From NCBI RefSeq assembly GCF_020985305.1, contig NZ_CP087588.1, forward strand, positions 682,001 through 746,000: DNA of 64,000 bases, read 5' to 3'. Below the pieces are notes generated by a model. The model worked only from the letters and a program-made list of their open reading frames with translations. It searched no databases and had not been told where the DNA came from. Of this stretch, positions 11,485 through 20,484 are shown piece after piece (within the stretch, counting starts at the first letter, position 1; each line of letters starts with the position of its first letter). The position numbers and the translations under genes are program-made. Source of the DNA: Croceicoccus sp. Ery15 (lineage in GTDB: Bacteria > Pseudomonadota > Alphaproteobacteria > Sphingomonadales > Sphingomonadaceae).

Positions 11485-13341
11485 ATGCTTTCTTATTTCC
11501 GTATTGCCGTGTCCACCCCTGCCATTGCCAGTGCTGCCATTGCCAGTGCTGCCATCGCCGGTGCTGCCATTTCCGCGCCTGCCGCTGCGGAAGAGGCGAT
11601 TACCGTCACCGCGACGGGCCTTGAAACCTCGCTCGACGATACCGGCCAGCCCGTAACCATCATCGAATTGCCCGAAATCCAGGCGATCCAGGGGCCTGAC
11701 CTTGCCCGCGTACTGCAACGCCTGCCGGGTGTGACGATAAGCCGCAATGGCCCAGCGGGCAGCTTTACCGGCGTGCGCGTCCGCGGCGCGGGGGCAGAGC
11801 AATTGCTGGTGCTGATCGACGGAGTGAAAGTGGGCGATATGGGCGCGCCGGGTGGCGGGTTCGATTTCGCCAATATGCTGGCGGGCGATGTCGAGCGTGT
11901 GGAACTGCTGCGCGGCCCCAATTCGGTGATCTGGGGGTCGGATGCGATGGGCGGGGTAATGAACCTGACCACGCGGCAGACCGGCGGCATTGCGGCCAGT
12001 GCCGAATATGGCGCGTTCGACACCGCCTATGCCACGCTGTCGGGCGGGATCGTGACCGGGCGTGTAGAGGCAGGACTGACCGGCAGTTTTTACGATTCCG
12101 ACGGATTCAGCGCGGCCGATACCGGAAGTGAAAAGGACGGTTTCCGCCAGTGGCAGCTTACCGGTCGCGGCCGGTTCAACCTGTCCGACAGCTTTTCGCT
12201 GACTGCCAATGGTCGCTATGCCGACGGGCGGCTGGAACAGGACGGCTATCCCGCGCCGCTTTATGCGTTTGCCGATACCGATGATCTTCAGGATACCGAG
12301 GAATATTCGGGCCGCATCGGTGCCGATTATACCGGTGACAGGCTGACCCTGCGCGGCGGCTATGCCATGTCCGATACGACGCGGCTTTATACGGGCGAAA
12401 GCTATGGCGATTATCCCTATGAAACCAAAGGCCGTCTGGAACGCGCCGAATTGTTCGGGCGCTATGCAATCGCCGGCAATCTCGGCGTTGATTTCGGGGC
12501 TGACCGCGAATGGATGAGCTTTGAGGATTCGGGCAGCGACCGTTCGACGACTCTGACGAGCGGGCATGGCCAGTTGTCATGGACCGGCGCGGCGCTGAAA
12601 CTGGCGGCCGGGGTGCGCTATGACGATCATGAGCTGTTCGGAGACGAATGGACATTCGGGGCCAATGGCGCGTTGGAACTGGGCGCGGGGCTGCGGCTGC
12701 GCGCGTCCTATGGCGAAGGGTTCAAGGCACCGACGCTTTACCAGCTCTACTCCTTTTACGGCGACGAGGGACTGAGCCCCGAACGCAGCAAGGGCTATGA
12801 TCTGGGGCTGGAAAAGGGGCAGCGCGACGGGCCGTTCTTTGCTTCCGTCTCGCTCTATCGCCGCGACAGCACCGGGTTGATCGACTTCGACCTCGTCAAT
12901 TCGGTCTATTACAATATCGGCAAGGCTCGTGCGCAAGGCGTGGAACTGGAACTGGCGGCGCGACCCGACAGCAATCTGCGCCTCGGCCTGGTCTATTCCT
13001 ATCTGGAAACCGAGGACCGGACCGAAGGTGGTGCTTATGAAGGCAATGACCTCAACCGCCGTCCCGGCGATGCGGTGACGGCCAGCATCGACTGGACATC
13101 GCCGGTCGGGCTGGCGCTGGGCAGCGACGTGCGCATGGTAGGCGACAGTTTCGACGATCGCGGAAACGTCACGCGGCTTGACGGCTATGTCACGGTGGAT
13201 TTGCGCGCCGCCATGCCGCTGGGTGACAATCTGCAAATCTTCGGCCGGATCGAGAACCTGTTCGATACGGGGTACGAGACGACCGCAGGCTATAATACGG
13301 GCGGCGCAGCGGCCTATGGCGGGGTGCGGGTGAAAATCTGA
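11485..13341 (+). CDS. btuB: TonB-dependent vitamin B12 outer-membrane receptor
   Basis: 618 residues. An unusually repetitive Ala-rich signal peptide (1-35) is followed by a TonB box (ITVTA, 39-43), a plug domain with LARVLQRLPGV, VRVRGAGAEQLLVLIDGVKV, VERVELLRGPNSVIWGSDAMGGVMN, and a 22-strand-type barrel ending in an FGRIENLFDTGYET...GVRVKI C terminus. The ATG at 11485 is chosen for the GGAGG at 11476-11480. Its specificity for cobalamin is inferred from the riboswitch in its leader and the btuFCD genes that overlap downstream; the gene itself could take related corrinoids. Confidence 0.93.
   Translation: MLSYFRIAVSTPAIASAAIASAAIAGAAISAPAAAEEAITVTATGLETSLDDTGQPVTIIELPEIQAIQGPDLARVLQRLPGVTISRNGPAGSFTGVRVRGAGAEQLLVLIDGVKVGDMGAPGGGFDFANMLAGDVERVELLRGPNSVIWGSDAMGGVMNLTTRQTGGIAASAEYGAFDTAYATLSGGIVTGRVEAGLTGSFYDSDGFSAADTGSEKDGFRQWQLTGRGRFNLSDSFSLTANGRYADGRLEQDGYPAPLYAFADTDDLQDTEEYSGRIGADYTGDRLTLRGGYAMSDTTRLYTGESYGDYPYETKGRLERAELFGRYAIAGNLGVDFGADREWMSFEDSGSDRSTTLTSGHGQLSWTGAALKLAAGVRYDDHELFGDEWTFGANGALELGAGLRLRASYGEGFKAPTLYQLYSFYGDEGLSPERSKGYDLGLEKGQRDGPFFASVSLYRRDSTGLIDFDLVNSVYYNIGKARAQGVELELAARPDSNLRLGLVYSYLETEDRTEGGAYEGNDLNRRPGDAVTASIDWTSPVGLALGSDVRMVGDSFDDRGNVTRLDGYVTVDLRAAMPLGDNLQIFGRIENLFDTGYETTAGYNTGGAAAYGGVRVKI
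11521..11580 (+). repeat. Four 15-bp units within the btuB signal peptide
   Basis: Two identical units GCCATTGCCAGTGCT are followed by one diverged by two bases and one more degenerate unit. They encode AIASA-AIASA-AIAGA-AISAP, the hydrophobic core of the signal peptide. Copy-number change would lengthen or shorten the h-region in steps of five residues. Confidence 0.9.
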
Positions 13342-14165
13342 TGATGATTCGGGCGGCAGTCGTGTGGGCGGGGGCAGCGATGCTGTCCGCCTGTGCGCCT
13401 GCCACCCGGCATGAGCAGAAAGATGCGCCGGTCATCGTATCGCTCAACCCCTGCACCGATGCGATACTGGCCGAAATCGCACCCGGTCATCTTGCCGCGA
13501 TTTCGCATTACAGCCACGATCCGGCAGGGTCCTCGATGCCGCCGGATCTTGCCGCCCGCTTTCCCGCCGTTTCCGGCAATGCAGAGGAAGTGGCTGCGCG
13601 ACGGCCCGATATCGTGGTCGCCGCCATGTTTCTGCCCCCCGCGACCGAACAGGCTTTGCAGCGCATGGGCATTCGTGTGGTGAAGACCGGCTCGATCGCC
13701 AATGTCGATGATGCCATCGCGCAGGTCCGCGATCTGGCGTCGCTGGCGGGAGAGGTCGCGGCGGGAGAGCGCCTGGTGCAGCGGATCGAAGCCAGCCTGA
13801 CTATTCAGGGCAATGTCGATCCGGTTCCCGCGCTGGTCTGGCAATCGGGCGGTCTGGTGCCGGGCGAAGGCGTGCTGATCAGCGATCTTCTGACCCGTGC
13901 GGGCTTTACCAACTGGAGCGCGGGGCGCGGTCTTGGACAGGGCGCAATCCTGCCGCTGGAGCAAGTGTTGGCCGATCCGCCTCCGCTGATCATCGCGGCT
14001 GGAAAGGGCGGCGAAGAGAACCGCAAGCTGCGCCATCCGGCCCTGAACGCATTGCACGATACGCGCCGCGTCGATTTCGACCCCAAGCTGCTTTATTGCG
14101 GCGGGCCGACCATTCCGCTCGCGATGGCGCGGCTGACCGAAATCCGCGCAGAGGTGGCGCCATGA
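13341..14165 (+). CDS. btuF: B12 ABC transporter substrate-binding lipoprotein
   Basis: 274 residues. A lipoprotein signal with lipobox LSAC (Cys18) and a class III periplasmic-binding fold typical of BtuF/FhuD are seen: PVIVSLNPCTDAILAEIAPG at the start, RRPDIVVAAMF, and a single long helix connecting two lobes. Delivers cobalamin to BtuCD. The start ATG shares its A with the btuB TGA stop (TGATG), so translation is coupled. The overlapping operon context with btuC and btuD makes the corrinoid assignment strong. Confidence 0.9.
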   Translation: MMIRAAVVWAGAAMLSACAPATRHEQKDAPVIVSLNPCTDAILAEIAPGHLAAISHYSHDPAGSSMPPDLAARFPAVSGNAEEVAARRPDIVVAAMFLPPATEQALQRMGIRVVKTGSIANVDDAIAQVRDLASLAGEVAAGERLVQRIEASLTIQGNVDPVPALVWQSGGLVPGEGVLISDLLTRAGFTNWSAGRGLGQGAILPLEQVLADPPPLIIAAGKGGEENRKLRHPALNALHDTRRVDFDPKLLYCGGPTIPLAMARLTEIRAEVAP

Positions 14166-15121
14166 ACCGGCTCAATGCGTGTTTGCTGGCGACGCTTGCG
14201 GTGGCCTTGCCCTTATCCCTGCTGGCGGGGCGCATATGGATCGCGCCGTGGAGCGATCCTGTCCCCAATGCCGCGATCATCCTTGCCGAATTGCGCCTGC
14301 CACGCGGGATATTGGCGCTGGTCATCGGCGCGGGTCTGGGCGGCGCAGGGGCGGCGATGCAGGGCTATTTGCGCAACCCGCTGGCCGATCCGGGCCTGTT
14401 CGGCATCGCGCCGGGGGCGGCATTTGGCGCGGTGATGGCGCTGTTTCTGGGGATTGCCGCCGTGCCATTCACCCTTCCGGCCTTTGCCTTGGCGGGAGCG
14501 GCGGGGGCGATGGCGCTGTTGGCGGTGATCGCGGGGCGTACCGGCGGAATCGCGCTGTTCACTTTGGCAGGGCTGATGATCGCCAGCCTTGCGGGTACGC
14601 TGACCAGCCTTGCGATCAGCCTGTCGCCCAATCCGTTTGCCATGTCGGAAATCGTGACTTGGCTGATGGGCGCGTTGACCGACCGGAGCTGGGCCGACGT
14701 ATGGATCGCCGCGCCTTTGACCCTGACGGGGCTAGTGGTGCTCTATCTCTGCGGCCCGTCGCTCGATGCGATGATGCTGGGCGAAGAAGCCGCGCTGTCG
14801 CTGGGTGTCGAGGCTCGTCGGCTGCAATGGGCCATCGTTGCCGGCATTGGCCTGACCATCGGGGCTGGCGTGGCGGTTGCGGGGATCGTCGGCTTCGTCG
14901 GGTTGATGGTGCCGCATATGGTGCGCCCCTTTACCGATCGCCGTCCGTCGAGCCTGCTGGTGCCGGGCGCACTGGCCGGGGCCTTGCTGGTGCTGCTGGC
15001 CGATACAGTTTGCCGCGTGCTTCCGATGGCAGGCGAATTGCGGCTGGGAATCGCCCTGTCGTTACTGGGCGCACCGTTTTTCCTTGGCTTGCTGTTGCGG
15101 CTGCGACGAGGTTTGGCCTGA
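14162..15121 (+). CDS. btuC: B12 ABC transporter permease (FecCD family)
   Basis: 319 residues with about ten hydrophobic segments. FecCD-family signatures are present: LRLPRGILALVIGAGLGGAGAAMQGYLRNPLADPGLFGI near the N terminus and GIVGFVGLMVPHMVR in the last third, the coupling region that contacts the ATPase. Forms the membrane channel for corrinoid import. The ATG at 14162 overlaps the btuF stop by four bases (ATGA); an upstream in-frame extension inside btuF is ignored for that reason. Confidence 0.93.
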   Translation: MNRLNACLLATLAVALPLSLLAGRIWIAPWSDPVPNAAIILAELRLPRGILALVIGAGLGGAGAAMQGYLRNPLADPGLFGIAPGAAFGAVMALFLGIAAVPFTLPAFALAGAAGAMALLAVIAGRTGGIALFTLAGLMIASLAGTLTSLAISLSPNPFAMSEIVTWLMGALTDRSWADVWIAAPLTLTGLVVLYLCGPSLDAMMLGEEAALSLGVEARRLQWAIVAGIGLTIGAGVAVAGIVGFVGLMVPHMVRPFTDRRPSSLLVPGALAGALLVLLADTVCRVLPMAGELRLGIALSLLGAPFFLGLLLRLRRGLA

Positions 15122-15888
15122 TGATCGAGGCACGACTTCTTTGCGTCCGGCGCGGTGCGCAAATGGTGCTGAGGGATGCCCGATGCACGCTCGAAGCGGG
15201 TCAATTGCTGGCCATTTGCGGTCCTAACGGTGCTGGAAAGTCTAGCCTGTTGACCGCCATGGCGGGTCTGATCGATCCAGCCGGAGGCGGGGTGTCGCTG
15301 GACGGCAGGCCGCTGCCCTCGCTCGCGCCGCGCGAACGGGCACGGACCATCGGGTTCCTGCCGCAGCAGGCCGAAGCGGCGTGGGACGTCAGCGTTCGCA
15401 CTTTGGCCGGGCTGGGCCGCTTGCCGTGGCGGGCCGTACCGGGCAGGCCGGCGCGGGCGATGCGCAAAGCGGACGACGCCGCGATTTCAAACGCGATCGC
15501 CGATATGCAACTGGACGACCTGGTCGACCGGCCTGTTTCGCAATTGTCGGGGGGTGAAAGGGCGCGGGCCATGATGGCGCGGGTTCTGGCTGGCGAGCCG
15601 CGCTTCATCCTTGCCGACGAACCATTCGCCAGCCTCGACATCGGGCACGCCCGCGATCTGGCTGGCTTGCTGCGCCTGCAAGCGTCGCGTGGCAAAGGCG
15701 TTGCCGTGGTGATGCACGATCTGGCCATGGCGATGAACCATGCCGACAGGGTGATCGTTCTCGATCAAGGTCGGATCGTGGCCGATGAAGTCCCCGAACA
15801 GGCGCTGGACGAGGCAGTGATCAGCCGCGTCTGGAACACAAATGCGCGCTGGTTGGGCGACAGGGGCGCCCGTGCGCTGACGGTTTAG
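15121..15888 (+). CDS. btuD: B12 ABC transporter ATP-binding protein
   Basis: 255 residues. Walker A GPNGAGKS (34-41), signature LSGGE (142-146), Walker B FILADE (162-167) and switch histidine in VVMHD are all intact, as in FepC/BtuD-type ATPases. It energises corrinoid import through BtuC. Its ATG overlaps the btuC TGA (TGATG). The reading frame stays open far upstream inside btuC, but this extension is out of frame with btuC and has no ABC homology. The 3' end overlaps the stop of thpR convergently by four bases. Confidence 0.94.
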   Translation: MIEARLLCVRRGAQMVLRDARCTLEAGQLLAICGPNGAGKSSLLTAMAGLIDPAGGGVSLDGRPLPSLAPRERARTIGFLPQQAEAAWDVSVRTLAGLGRLPWRAVPGRPARAMRKADDAAISNAIADMQLDDLVDRPVSQLSGGERARAMMARVLAGEPRFILADEPFASLDIGHARDLAGLLRLQASRGKGVAVVMHDLAMAMNHADRVIVLDQGRIVADEVPEQALDEAVISRVWNTNARWLGDRGARALTV

Positions 15889-16421
15889 CGCAGCGGATAG
15901 GCCACAACCGGATCGTATTGCGACCCCTTTGGCGTCAAAGTGCTTTCATACAAAAAGAACCGTTCGACTCTGAAGGTGTCAGTGCGCAGGGCGGCGTGCT
16001 CGACCAGAAAAGGCGCGATCGCCCCCGCGCTGCCAGACAATCGCGCCAGAGTCACATGGGGTGCGAACACGCGCTTCTCCTGCGCGATCCCCGCCGACCT
16101 GCACGCGCTCTCGACACTTTTTTGCAGGGTCAGCAAGGCTGGCGAATGCGCGACCCCTGCCCATAATGTGTGCGGTTTGCCCTTTTTCTCGAAATGGCCG
16201 ACACCGCGCATCTCAAGATCAAAGGCAGGGGAGCGGATCTGCCCCAGCGCATCGGCCAGATCATTGGCCAATGGCGTATCGACTTCGCCTGCGAAGCGCA
16301 GGGTCAGATGCAATTGCTCTTGGCTTTGCCAGCGGGCGTTATCGACGCCTTCCATCGTGTCTATCAGCCGGTCGATCACATGCGGCGGAGGCTTGATGGC
16401 AACGAACAGGCGATGGGTCAT
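15885..16421 (-). CDS. thpR: RNA 2',3'-cyclic phosphodiesterase
   Basis: 178 residues of the 2H phosphoesterase superfamily (LigT/ThpR). Both catalytic HxTx motifs are present: HLTL (His38) and HVTL (His122). The N-terminal MTHRLFVAIKPP is typical. It opens 2',3'-cyclic phosphates on RNA ends; the cellular role in bacteria is poorly known. The stop codon (TAA) overlaps the btuD stop on the other strand, and panB lies about 30 bases upstream, so a small panB-thpR unit is likely. Confidence 0.93.
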   Translation of the reverse strand: MTHRLFVAIKPPPHVIDRLIDTMEGVDNARWQSQEQLHLTLRFAGEVDTPLANDLADALGQIRSPAFDLEMRGVGHFEKKGKPHTLWAGVAHSPALLTLQKSVESACRSAGIAQEKRVFAPHVTLARLSGSAGAIAPFLVEHAALRTDTFRVERFFLYESTLTPKGSQYDPVVAYPLR

Positions 16422-16451
16422 GGATAGGCAGCCGCACGGGCGAGCGGGGAG

Positions 16452-17321
16452 CTATTTCGCCTTATACACCTGCTCCTCGCCCGGAAAGCTGCGGGCGCGG
16501 ACGTCGGCGGCATATTCGCCCGCCGTGTCCGAAATGATTTTGGCGATGTCGTTGTAACGCTTTACGAAGCGCGGTGTGCGTTCGAACATGCCCAGCATAT
16601 CCTCGGCCACCAGAACCTGACCATCGCATTGCGCCGATCCGCCGATCCCGATGGTGGGGATGGCGATTTCCCTGGTCAGGGTGATGGCAATATCCTCGAC
16701 CACGCCTTCGATTACGATGGCGAATGCTCCGGCCTGTTCCAGTGCCTTTCCGTCCGCGACGATCTTGGCTTCCTCCGCCTCGCTTCGCCCGCGCGCCATA
16801 TAGCCGCCCAGCGCGTTCACTGCTTGCGGGGTCAGGCCAACATGGCCCATTACCGGAATGCCGCGCTGCGACAGGAAGGACACGGTTTCGGCCATGGCTG
16901 TCCCCCCTTCCAGCTTGACCGCCGCAGCGCCGGTTTCGGCCATGATGCGGCTGGCGCTTTCGAAAGCCTGTTGGGGCGAAGCCTCATAACTGCCGAACGG
17001 CATGTCGATCACCACCAGCGAATGATAGGATCCGCGCACCACTGCCGCGCCATGGGCGCACATCATGTCGAGCGTGACCGGCAGGGTCGACGGCAGCCCG
17101 TAGATCACCTGCCCCAGCGAATCCCCCACCAGCAGCATATCGCAATGGGGGTCCAGCAATTGCGCCATGCGCGCGGTATAGGCGGTCAGCATGACAAGCG
17201 GTTCTTCGGTCACGCCGTCCTTTTTGCGCTGCATCACCTTGGGCACGGTCAGGCGCTTCATCGGGGCGGGGGTGGGATTGGCGCGGCTGGTCGCGGTGTC
17301 GAGCTGGAAGGTCGTGGACAT
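16452..17321 (-). CDS. panB: 3-methyl-2-oxobutanoate hydroxymethyltransferase
   Basis: 289 residues. First committed step of pantothenate (CoA) synthesis, transferring a hydroxymethyl group from methylene-tetrahydrofolate to 2-oxoisovalerate. Metal-binding Asp67 in [13 protein letters not shown], the [13 protein letters not shown] region and the catalytic Glu region FAIVIEGV are visible, with [16 protein letters not shown] near the C terminus. The start at 17321 adds about 20 residues before MKRLTVPK; neither start has a convincing ribosome-binding site, so the shorter form from 17261 is possible. Confidence 0.95.
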   Translation of the reverse strand: MSTTFQLDTATSRANPTPAPMKRLTVPKVMQRKKDGVTEEPLVMLTAYTARMAQLLDPHCDMLLVGDSLGQVIYGLPSTLPVTLDMMCAHGAAVVRGSYHSLVVIDMPFGSYEASPQQAFESASRIMAETGAAAVKLEGGTAMAETVSFLSQRGIPVMGHVGLTPQAVNALGGYMARGRSEAEEAKIVADGKALEQAGAFAIVIEGVVEDIAITLTREIAIPTIGIGGSAQCDGQVLVAEDMLGMFERTPRFVKRYNDIAKIISDTAGEYAADVRARSFPGEEQVYKAK

Positions 17322-17474
17322 GGGCGGCGTTCTAGCCGCGCTTTGCCATGTGGGAAAGGGCGCGCAAGCAACGCCTGTTTGGCACCGCCATGTGGATGCG
17401 GTGCACGCAGCGGGTTTTCAGCGGGCGTTTCACCTCTATAAGTCAGGTCCGTTACAGATGAAACGGAGGGTTGA

Positions 17475-18905
17475 ATGGCAGGTGCGACCGGACAGGCCGG
17501 AGAACAGGGCTGGTCCTCGCGGACGGCATTTTTGCTGGCTGCCATCGGTGCGGCGGTCGGATTGGGCAATATCTGGCGCTTTCCGACGCTGGCGGGCGAA
17601 AACGGGGGCGGGGCATTCGTTCTTGTCTATATCGCCTGTGTTTTCCTGATCGGCCTGCCGCTTGTTTTGTCGGAAGTGATGATCGGGCGCACCGGGCGCG
17701 AGGATGCGGCGGGATCGATCGCCCGCGTGGCCGAAAAATCGGGCGTGTCGCGCAAATGGAGCCTGTTCGGCGGAATCGAGATTCTGGCCGCTTTTCTGAT
17801 CCTGTCGTTCTATTCGGTCGTGGCGGGCTGGGCGCTGTATTACGTGTTCGTGATGGTCGGCGATGTCGCATCGTCCATCGGGGCGGGTGCGCCGTTCGGC
17901 GCGGCGTTTCAGGGCGAAACGCAGGATGTGATTACGGGGCGCATGGGCTCTTTGTTCGGCAGCCTTGGCACCATGATCGGGATGCACACGATTTTCATGG
18001 TGGTAACCGTGATGATCGTCGCCAATGGCGTGCACGACGGGATCGAAAAAGCGGCCGGCACGCTGATGCCGGCCTTTTTCGTGCTGCTGGTGGCGATCAC
18101 CATCTATGGTGCGTTTACGGGCGAATTCGCACAGGCGCTGGCCTTTCTGTTCACGCCCGATTTCTCGCAATTGACGCCGACCGCGGTGAACGAGGCGTTG
18201 GGGCAGGCATTGTTCTCGCTGTCGCTGGGGTCGGCGGCGCTGATCACCTATGGCGCCTATGTGGGCGACGACGTGAAGCTGGCCCCCACGGCAGGTATGA
18301 TCGCGGCGGCGGATACGGGTGTGGCGATGCTGTCGGGCCTGATGATCTTTCCCATCGTGTTTGCGGTGGGCCTCGATCCGGCGGCTGGGCCGGTGCTGGT
18401 GTTCCAGTCGCTGCCAGTCGCTTTTTCGCAGATGCCTGCCGGTTCGCTGATCGGGCTGGCGTTCTTTGTCCTGATCTTCTTTGCCGCGCTCACCAGTTCG
18501 ATTTCCCTGCTGGAAGGGCCGGTCGCGTGGGTCATCGACCGGTTCGGGGTAAAGCGCCTGCATGCAGCCTTGCTGGTCGGCGGGAGTGCCTATGCGATCG
18601 GGTTGCTGTGCGCGATGGGTTATAATGTGCTGTCGGATGTGCGGCCGCTATGGTTCTGGGGCATTTTTGCCGAGAACGATATTCTGGATTCGATCGACGG
18701 CATCACGGGTAAGGTGATGCTGCCGCTGGCGGCGCTGGGCGTGTCGCTGTTCATCGGCTGGCGCGCGGATCGCAGGCTGGTGGAAACGCAGACGGGACTG
18801 TCGGTGGGCATGCTGGGTCTGTACCGTTTTGTGATGGCGTGGCTGGCCCCTATGGCGGTGGCGCTGATCCTGCTGTTCGGCCTGTTTCCCGGTCTGCTGG
18901 GCTGA
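17475..18905 (+). CDS. Sodium-dependent transporter, NSS/SNF family
   Basis: 476 residues with about eleven to twelve membrane helices. The first helix holds the sodium/substrate signature AAIGAAVGLGNIWRFPTLAGENGGGAF (shown in part), with the unwound helix region typical of LeuT-like carriers. It probably co-transports an amino acid or related solute with Na+ across the inner membrane; the substrate is not evident. A strong GGAGGG lies five bases before the ATG, and a rho-independent terminator follows directly, so it is a single-gene unit. Confidence 0.93.
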   Translation: MAGATGQAGEQGWSSRTAFLLAAIGAAVGLGNIWRFPTLAGENGGGAFVLVYIACVFLIGLPLVLSEVMIGRTGREDAAGSIARVAEKSGVSRKWSLFGGIEILAAFLILSFYSVVAGWALYYVFVMVGDVASSIGAGAPFGAAFQGETQDVITGRMGSLFGSLGTMIGMHTIFMVVTVMIVANGVHDGIEKAAGTLMPAFFVLLVAITIYGAFTGEFAQALAFLFTPDFSQLTPTAVNEALGQALFSLSLGSAALITYGAYVGDDVKLAPTAGMIAAADTGVAMLSGLMIFPIVFAVGLDPAAGPVLVFQSLPVAFSQMPAGSLIGLAFFVLIFFAALTSSISLLEGPVAWVIDRFGVKRLHAALLVGGSAYAIGLLCAMGYNVLSDVRPLWFWGIFAENDILDSIDGITGKVMLPLAALGVSLFIGWRADRRLVETQTGLSVGMLGLYRFVMAWLAPMAVALILLFGLFPGLLG

Positions 18906-18910
18906 TGGCA

Positions 18911-18945
18911 AAAGGGGCGCTCCGCGATGGAGCGCCCCTTTTTCG
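18911..18945 (+). terminator. Rho-independent terminator of the NSS transporter gene
   Basis: GGGGCGCTCC pairs with GGAGCGCCCC around a short loop and is followed by TTTTT. With A residues in front of the stem it may also work, weakly, for the convergent gene on the minus strand. Confidence 0.9.
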
Positions 18946-18964
18946 TTTTACGGCCTTCATCATT

Positions 18965-19447
18965 TTATAGCGAAGTCTCAACATGTTTGTCGCGGACGTC
19001 GCCCGTGACATCCTTGCCCAGCATCATCTTGGCGGTTGTCGTGATTCCGATGCTGGCATCCCAGATCGATGCTTTGCCCAGATCCATACGCAGCATCAGC
19101 AGGTTGGGGTCGTCCTTGCCGCCCGGGAACCATGCCTCGGTCATGTTGCTCCACTCTTTCTCCATCCGTTCGCGGCTGGTTTCTTCGACGAGTGTTCCGC
19201 GGAAGCGGGCGAATACCGAATGGCCGCTGGAGGAGAATGTGGCCGTGGCGGGGCCCATCGCAGCGAAATGGCCGGTGCGATAGGTGAAGAACCAGATCGC
19301 GTGATCGGCATCCTTGTCCAGTTGCGCGGTCATGGGGGCGGCGCTGTCGGGATCTCCGTCAAGCTGCAGCATCACAAAGGGGGATGAGGCCAGTTCCTTC
19401 CAGAACTTTTGCTTCAGCTCGTCGGCTTTTCCTTCCTTATATTGCAT
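18965..19447 (-). CDS. Pyridoxamine 5'-phosphate oxidase-like general stress protein
   Basis: 160 residues. The split-barrel flavin-binding fold of general-stress-protein-26-type proteins is suggested by FVMLQLDG near the N terminus, IWFFTYRTGHFAAM, SVFARFRGTLVEE and WSNMTEAWFPGGKDDPNLLMLRMDL. It probably binds FMN or FAD, with no established substrate. The ATG at 19447 has AAAGGA nine bases upstream; frames extending further upstream run through the intergenic region. It is divergent from imuA, and the LexA box sits between them but closer to imuA. Confidence 0.88.
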   Translation of the reverse strand: MQYKEGKADELKQKFWKELASSPFVMLQLDGDPDSAAPMTAQLDKDADHAIWFFTYRTGHFAAMGPATATFSSSGHSVFARFRGTLVEETSRERMEKEWSNMTEAWFPGGKDDPNLLMLRMDLGKASIWDASIGITTTAKMMLGKDVTGDVRDKHVETSL

Positions 19448-19540
19448 GGGTTGGTCCTTTCGGTTTGTTCTTCCCTGATGCAACGGTGGAAAGGGCAGGC
19501 TGTTCCGTTTTTTCGGATGGGTCAGTGGACGCAACGAATG

Positions 19541-19555
19541 GAACATAATAAGAAC
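19541..19555 (+). promoter_or_regulatory. LexA (SOS) box upstream of imuA-imuB
   Basis: GAACATAATAAGAAC is a perfect match to the alphaproteobacterial LexA operator GAAC-N7-GAAC. It lies 35 bases before the imuA ATG and 93 bases before the divergent flavoprotein start. It should repress imuAB until DNA damage. Confidence 0.88.
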
Positions 19556-19590
19556 ATTGATCGTTTTCATGTCCCGATTCGATTCTTTTA

Positions 19591-20484
19591 ATGGAGCCTG
19601 TCATCGCCGGTCCCGATCCCCACGCAGGTATATGCCCTGCCGATCCGGTTCCCTTGCCCGAAGGGGTGTTTCCCGCTGCCGATCTGGCCGGTTCGCGCTG
19701 GCTGGAGGGTGGGGACAAGGACGGGGACGGGCGCGGCTGGAACCCTGCCATCGCCTTTCGCGGAGCGGGGGAGATCTTTGCAAACGGCGACGACGGGGCC
19801 GGGGCGGCGCTGGCGCTGGAACTGGCGCGCGGGGCACCGCGACCCTTGCACGAACGGGCACTCACCGAAACGAGCGACGAGCGTGCCTTTCTGTGGGTGC
19901 AGGACGCCGCTTCTATCCGCGCTGGCGGCCGGCCGTTCTGGCCCGGCCTGCCGCGCGATCTGGCGCATCGGGCGATCCATGTGGCCGTGCGCACGGCAGA
20001 GGATGCCTTGTTCGCGCTGGAAGAAGGCGTGCGCTGCCACGATCTGGCCTTTGTGATCGGAGAGATCGCGGGAAACCCGCGTGCGCTGGATTTCACGGCC
20101 TCGCGCCGGCTGGTGCTGGCGGCAGAACGGCATCGCGTGCCGCTGTGGCTGGTACGGGTGGATGCGCAGCGCGATCTGGGCGCGGCACGGATGCGGTGGG
20201 ATGTATGCTCTGCCGTATCGCAGCCGCCGCGCTGGAACCCGCAGGCACCGGGCCTGCCGGGCTGGCGCGGCGAATTGTTCCGCGCCCGAGGCCTGCGCCC
20301 CGGCGCATGGTGGATCAGGCCCGAACGCATGACAAGTGATGGAGGGGGTAATGGGGGATCGATCCTCTCCGCCCGTCCGGTCGATCATGACGCCGCCGAC
20401 CATGGCGGGCACCTTGCAGCCGGACAGGCGGGTGCTGGCGATCTGGTGCGCGCGGCTGGCGATCGATCGCTGGCGGCAGGCTGA
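19591..20484 (+). CDS. imuA: SOS mutagenesis accessory protein ImuA
   Basis: 297 residues. Resembles the alphaproteobacterial ImuA family: GAGEIFANGD, AFLWVQD, GRPFWPGLPRDL, ALEEGVRCHDLAFVIGEIAGNPRALDFTASRRLVLAAE, then RMRWDV and a C-terminal WNPQAPGLPGWRGELFRARG...PGAWW segment (quoted in pieces). ImuA is a RecA-like accessory factor that works with ImuB and DnaE2 in translesion synthesis; no clear Walker A is visible. No Shine-Dalgarno sequence is seen before the ATG. The frame stays open about 134 bases into imuB, so the last 45 or so residues overlap the next gene and have no family support. Confidence 0.87.
   Translation: MEPVIAGPDPHAGICPADPVPLPEGVFPAADLAGSRWLEGGDKDGDGRGWNPAIAFRGAGEIFANGDDGAGAALALELARGAPRPLHERALTETSDERAFLWVQDAASIRAGGRPFWPGLPRDLAHRAIHVAVRTAEDALFALEEGVRCHDLAFVIGEIAGNPRALDFTASRRLVLAAERHRVPLWLVRVDAQRDLGAARMRWDVCSAVSQPPRWNPQAPGLPGWRGELFRARGLRPGAWWIRPERMTSDGGGNGGSILSARPVDHDAADHGGHLAAGQAGAGDLVRAAGDRSLAAG

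Noticed and set aside
11521..11580. 15-bp repeats (also 1731-1760 and 24786-24845) as CRISPR-like arrays
   Set aside because: Units are adjacent with no spacers, are in frame inside genes, and no cas genes are present.
14179..15120. In-frame N-terminal extension of btuD through btuC
   Set aside because: It is the alternative frame of btuC. The ABC fold begins at 15121, and the TGATG overlap gives a clear start.
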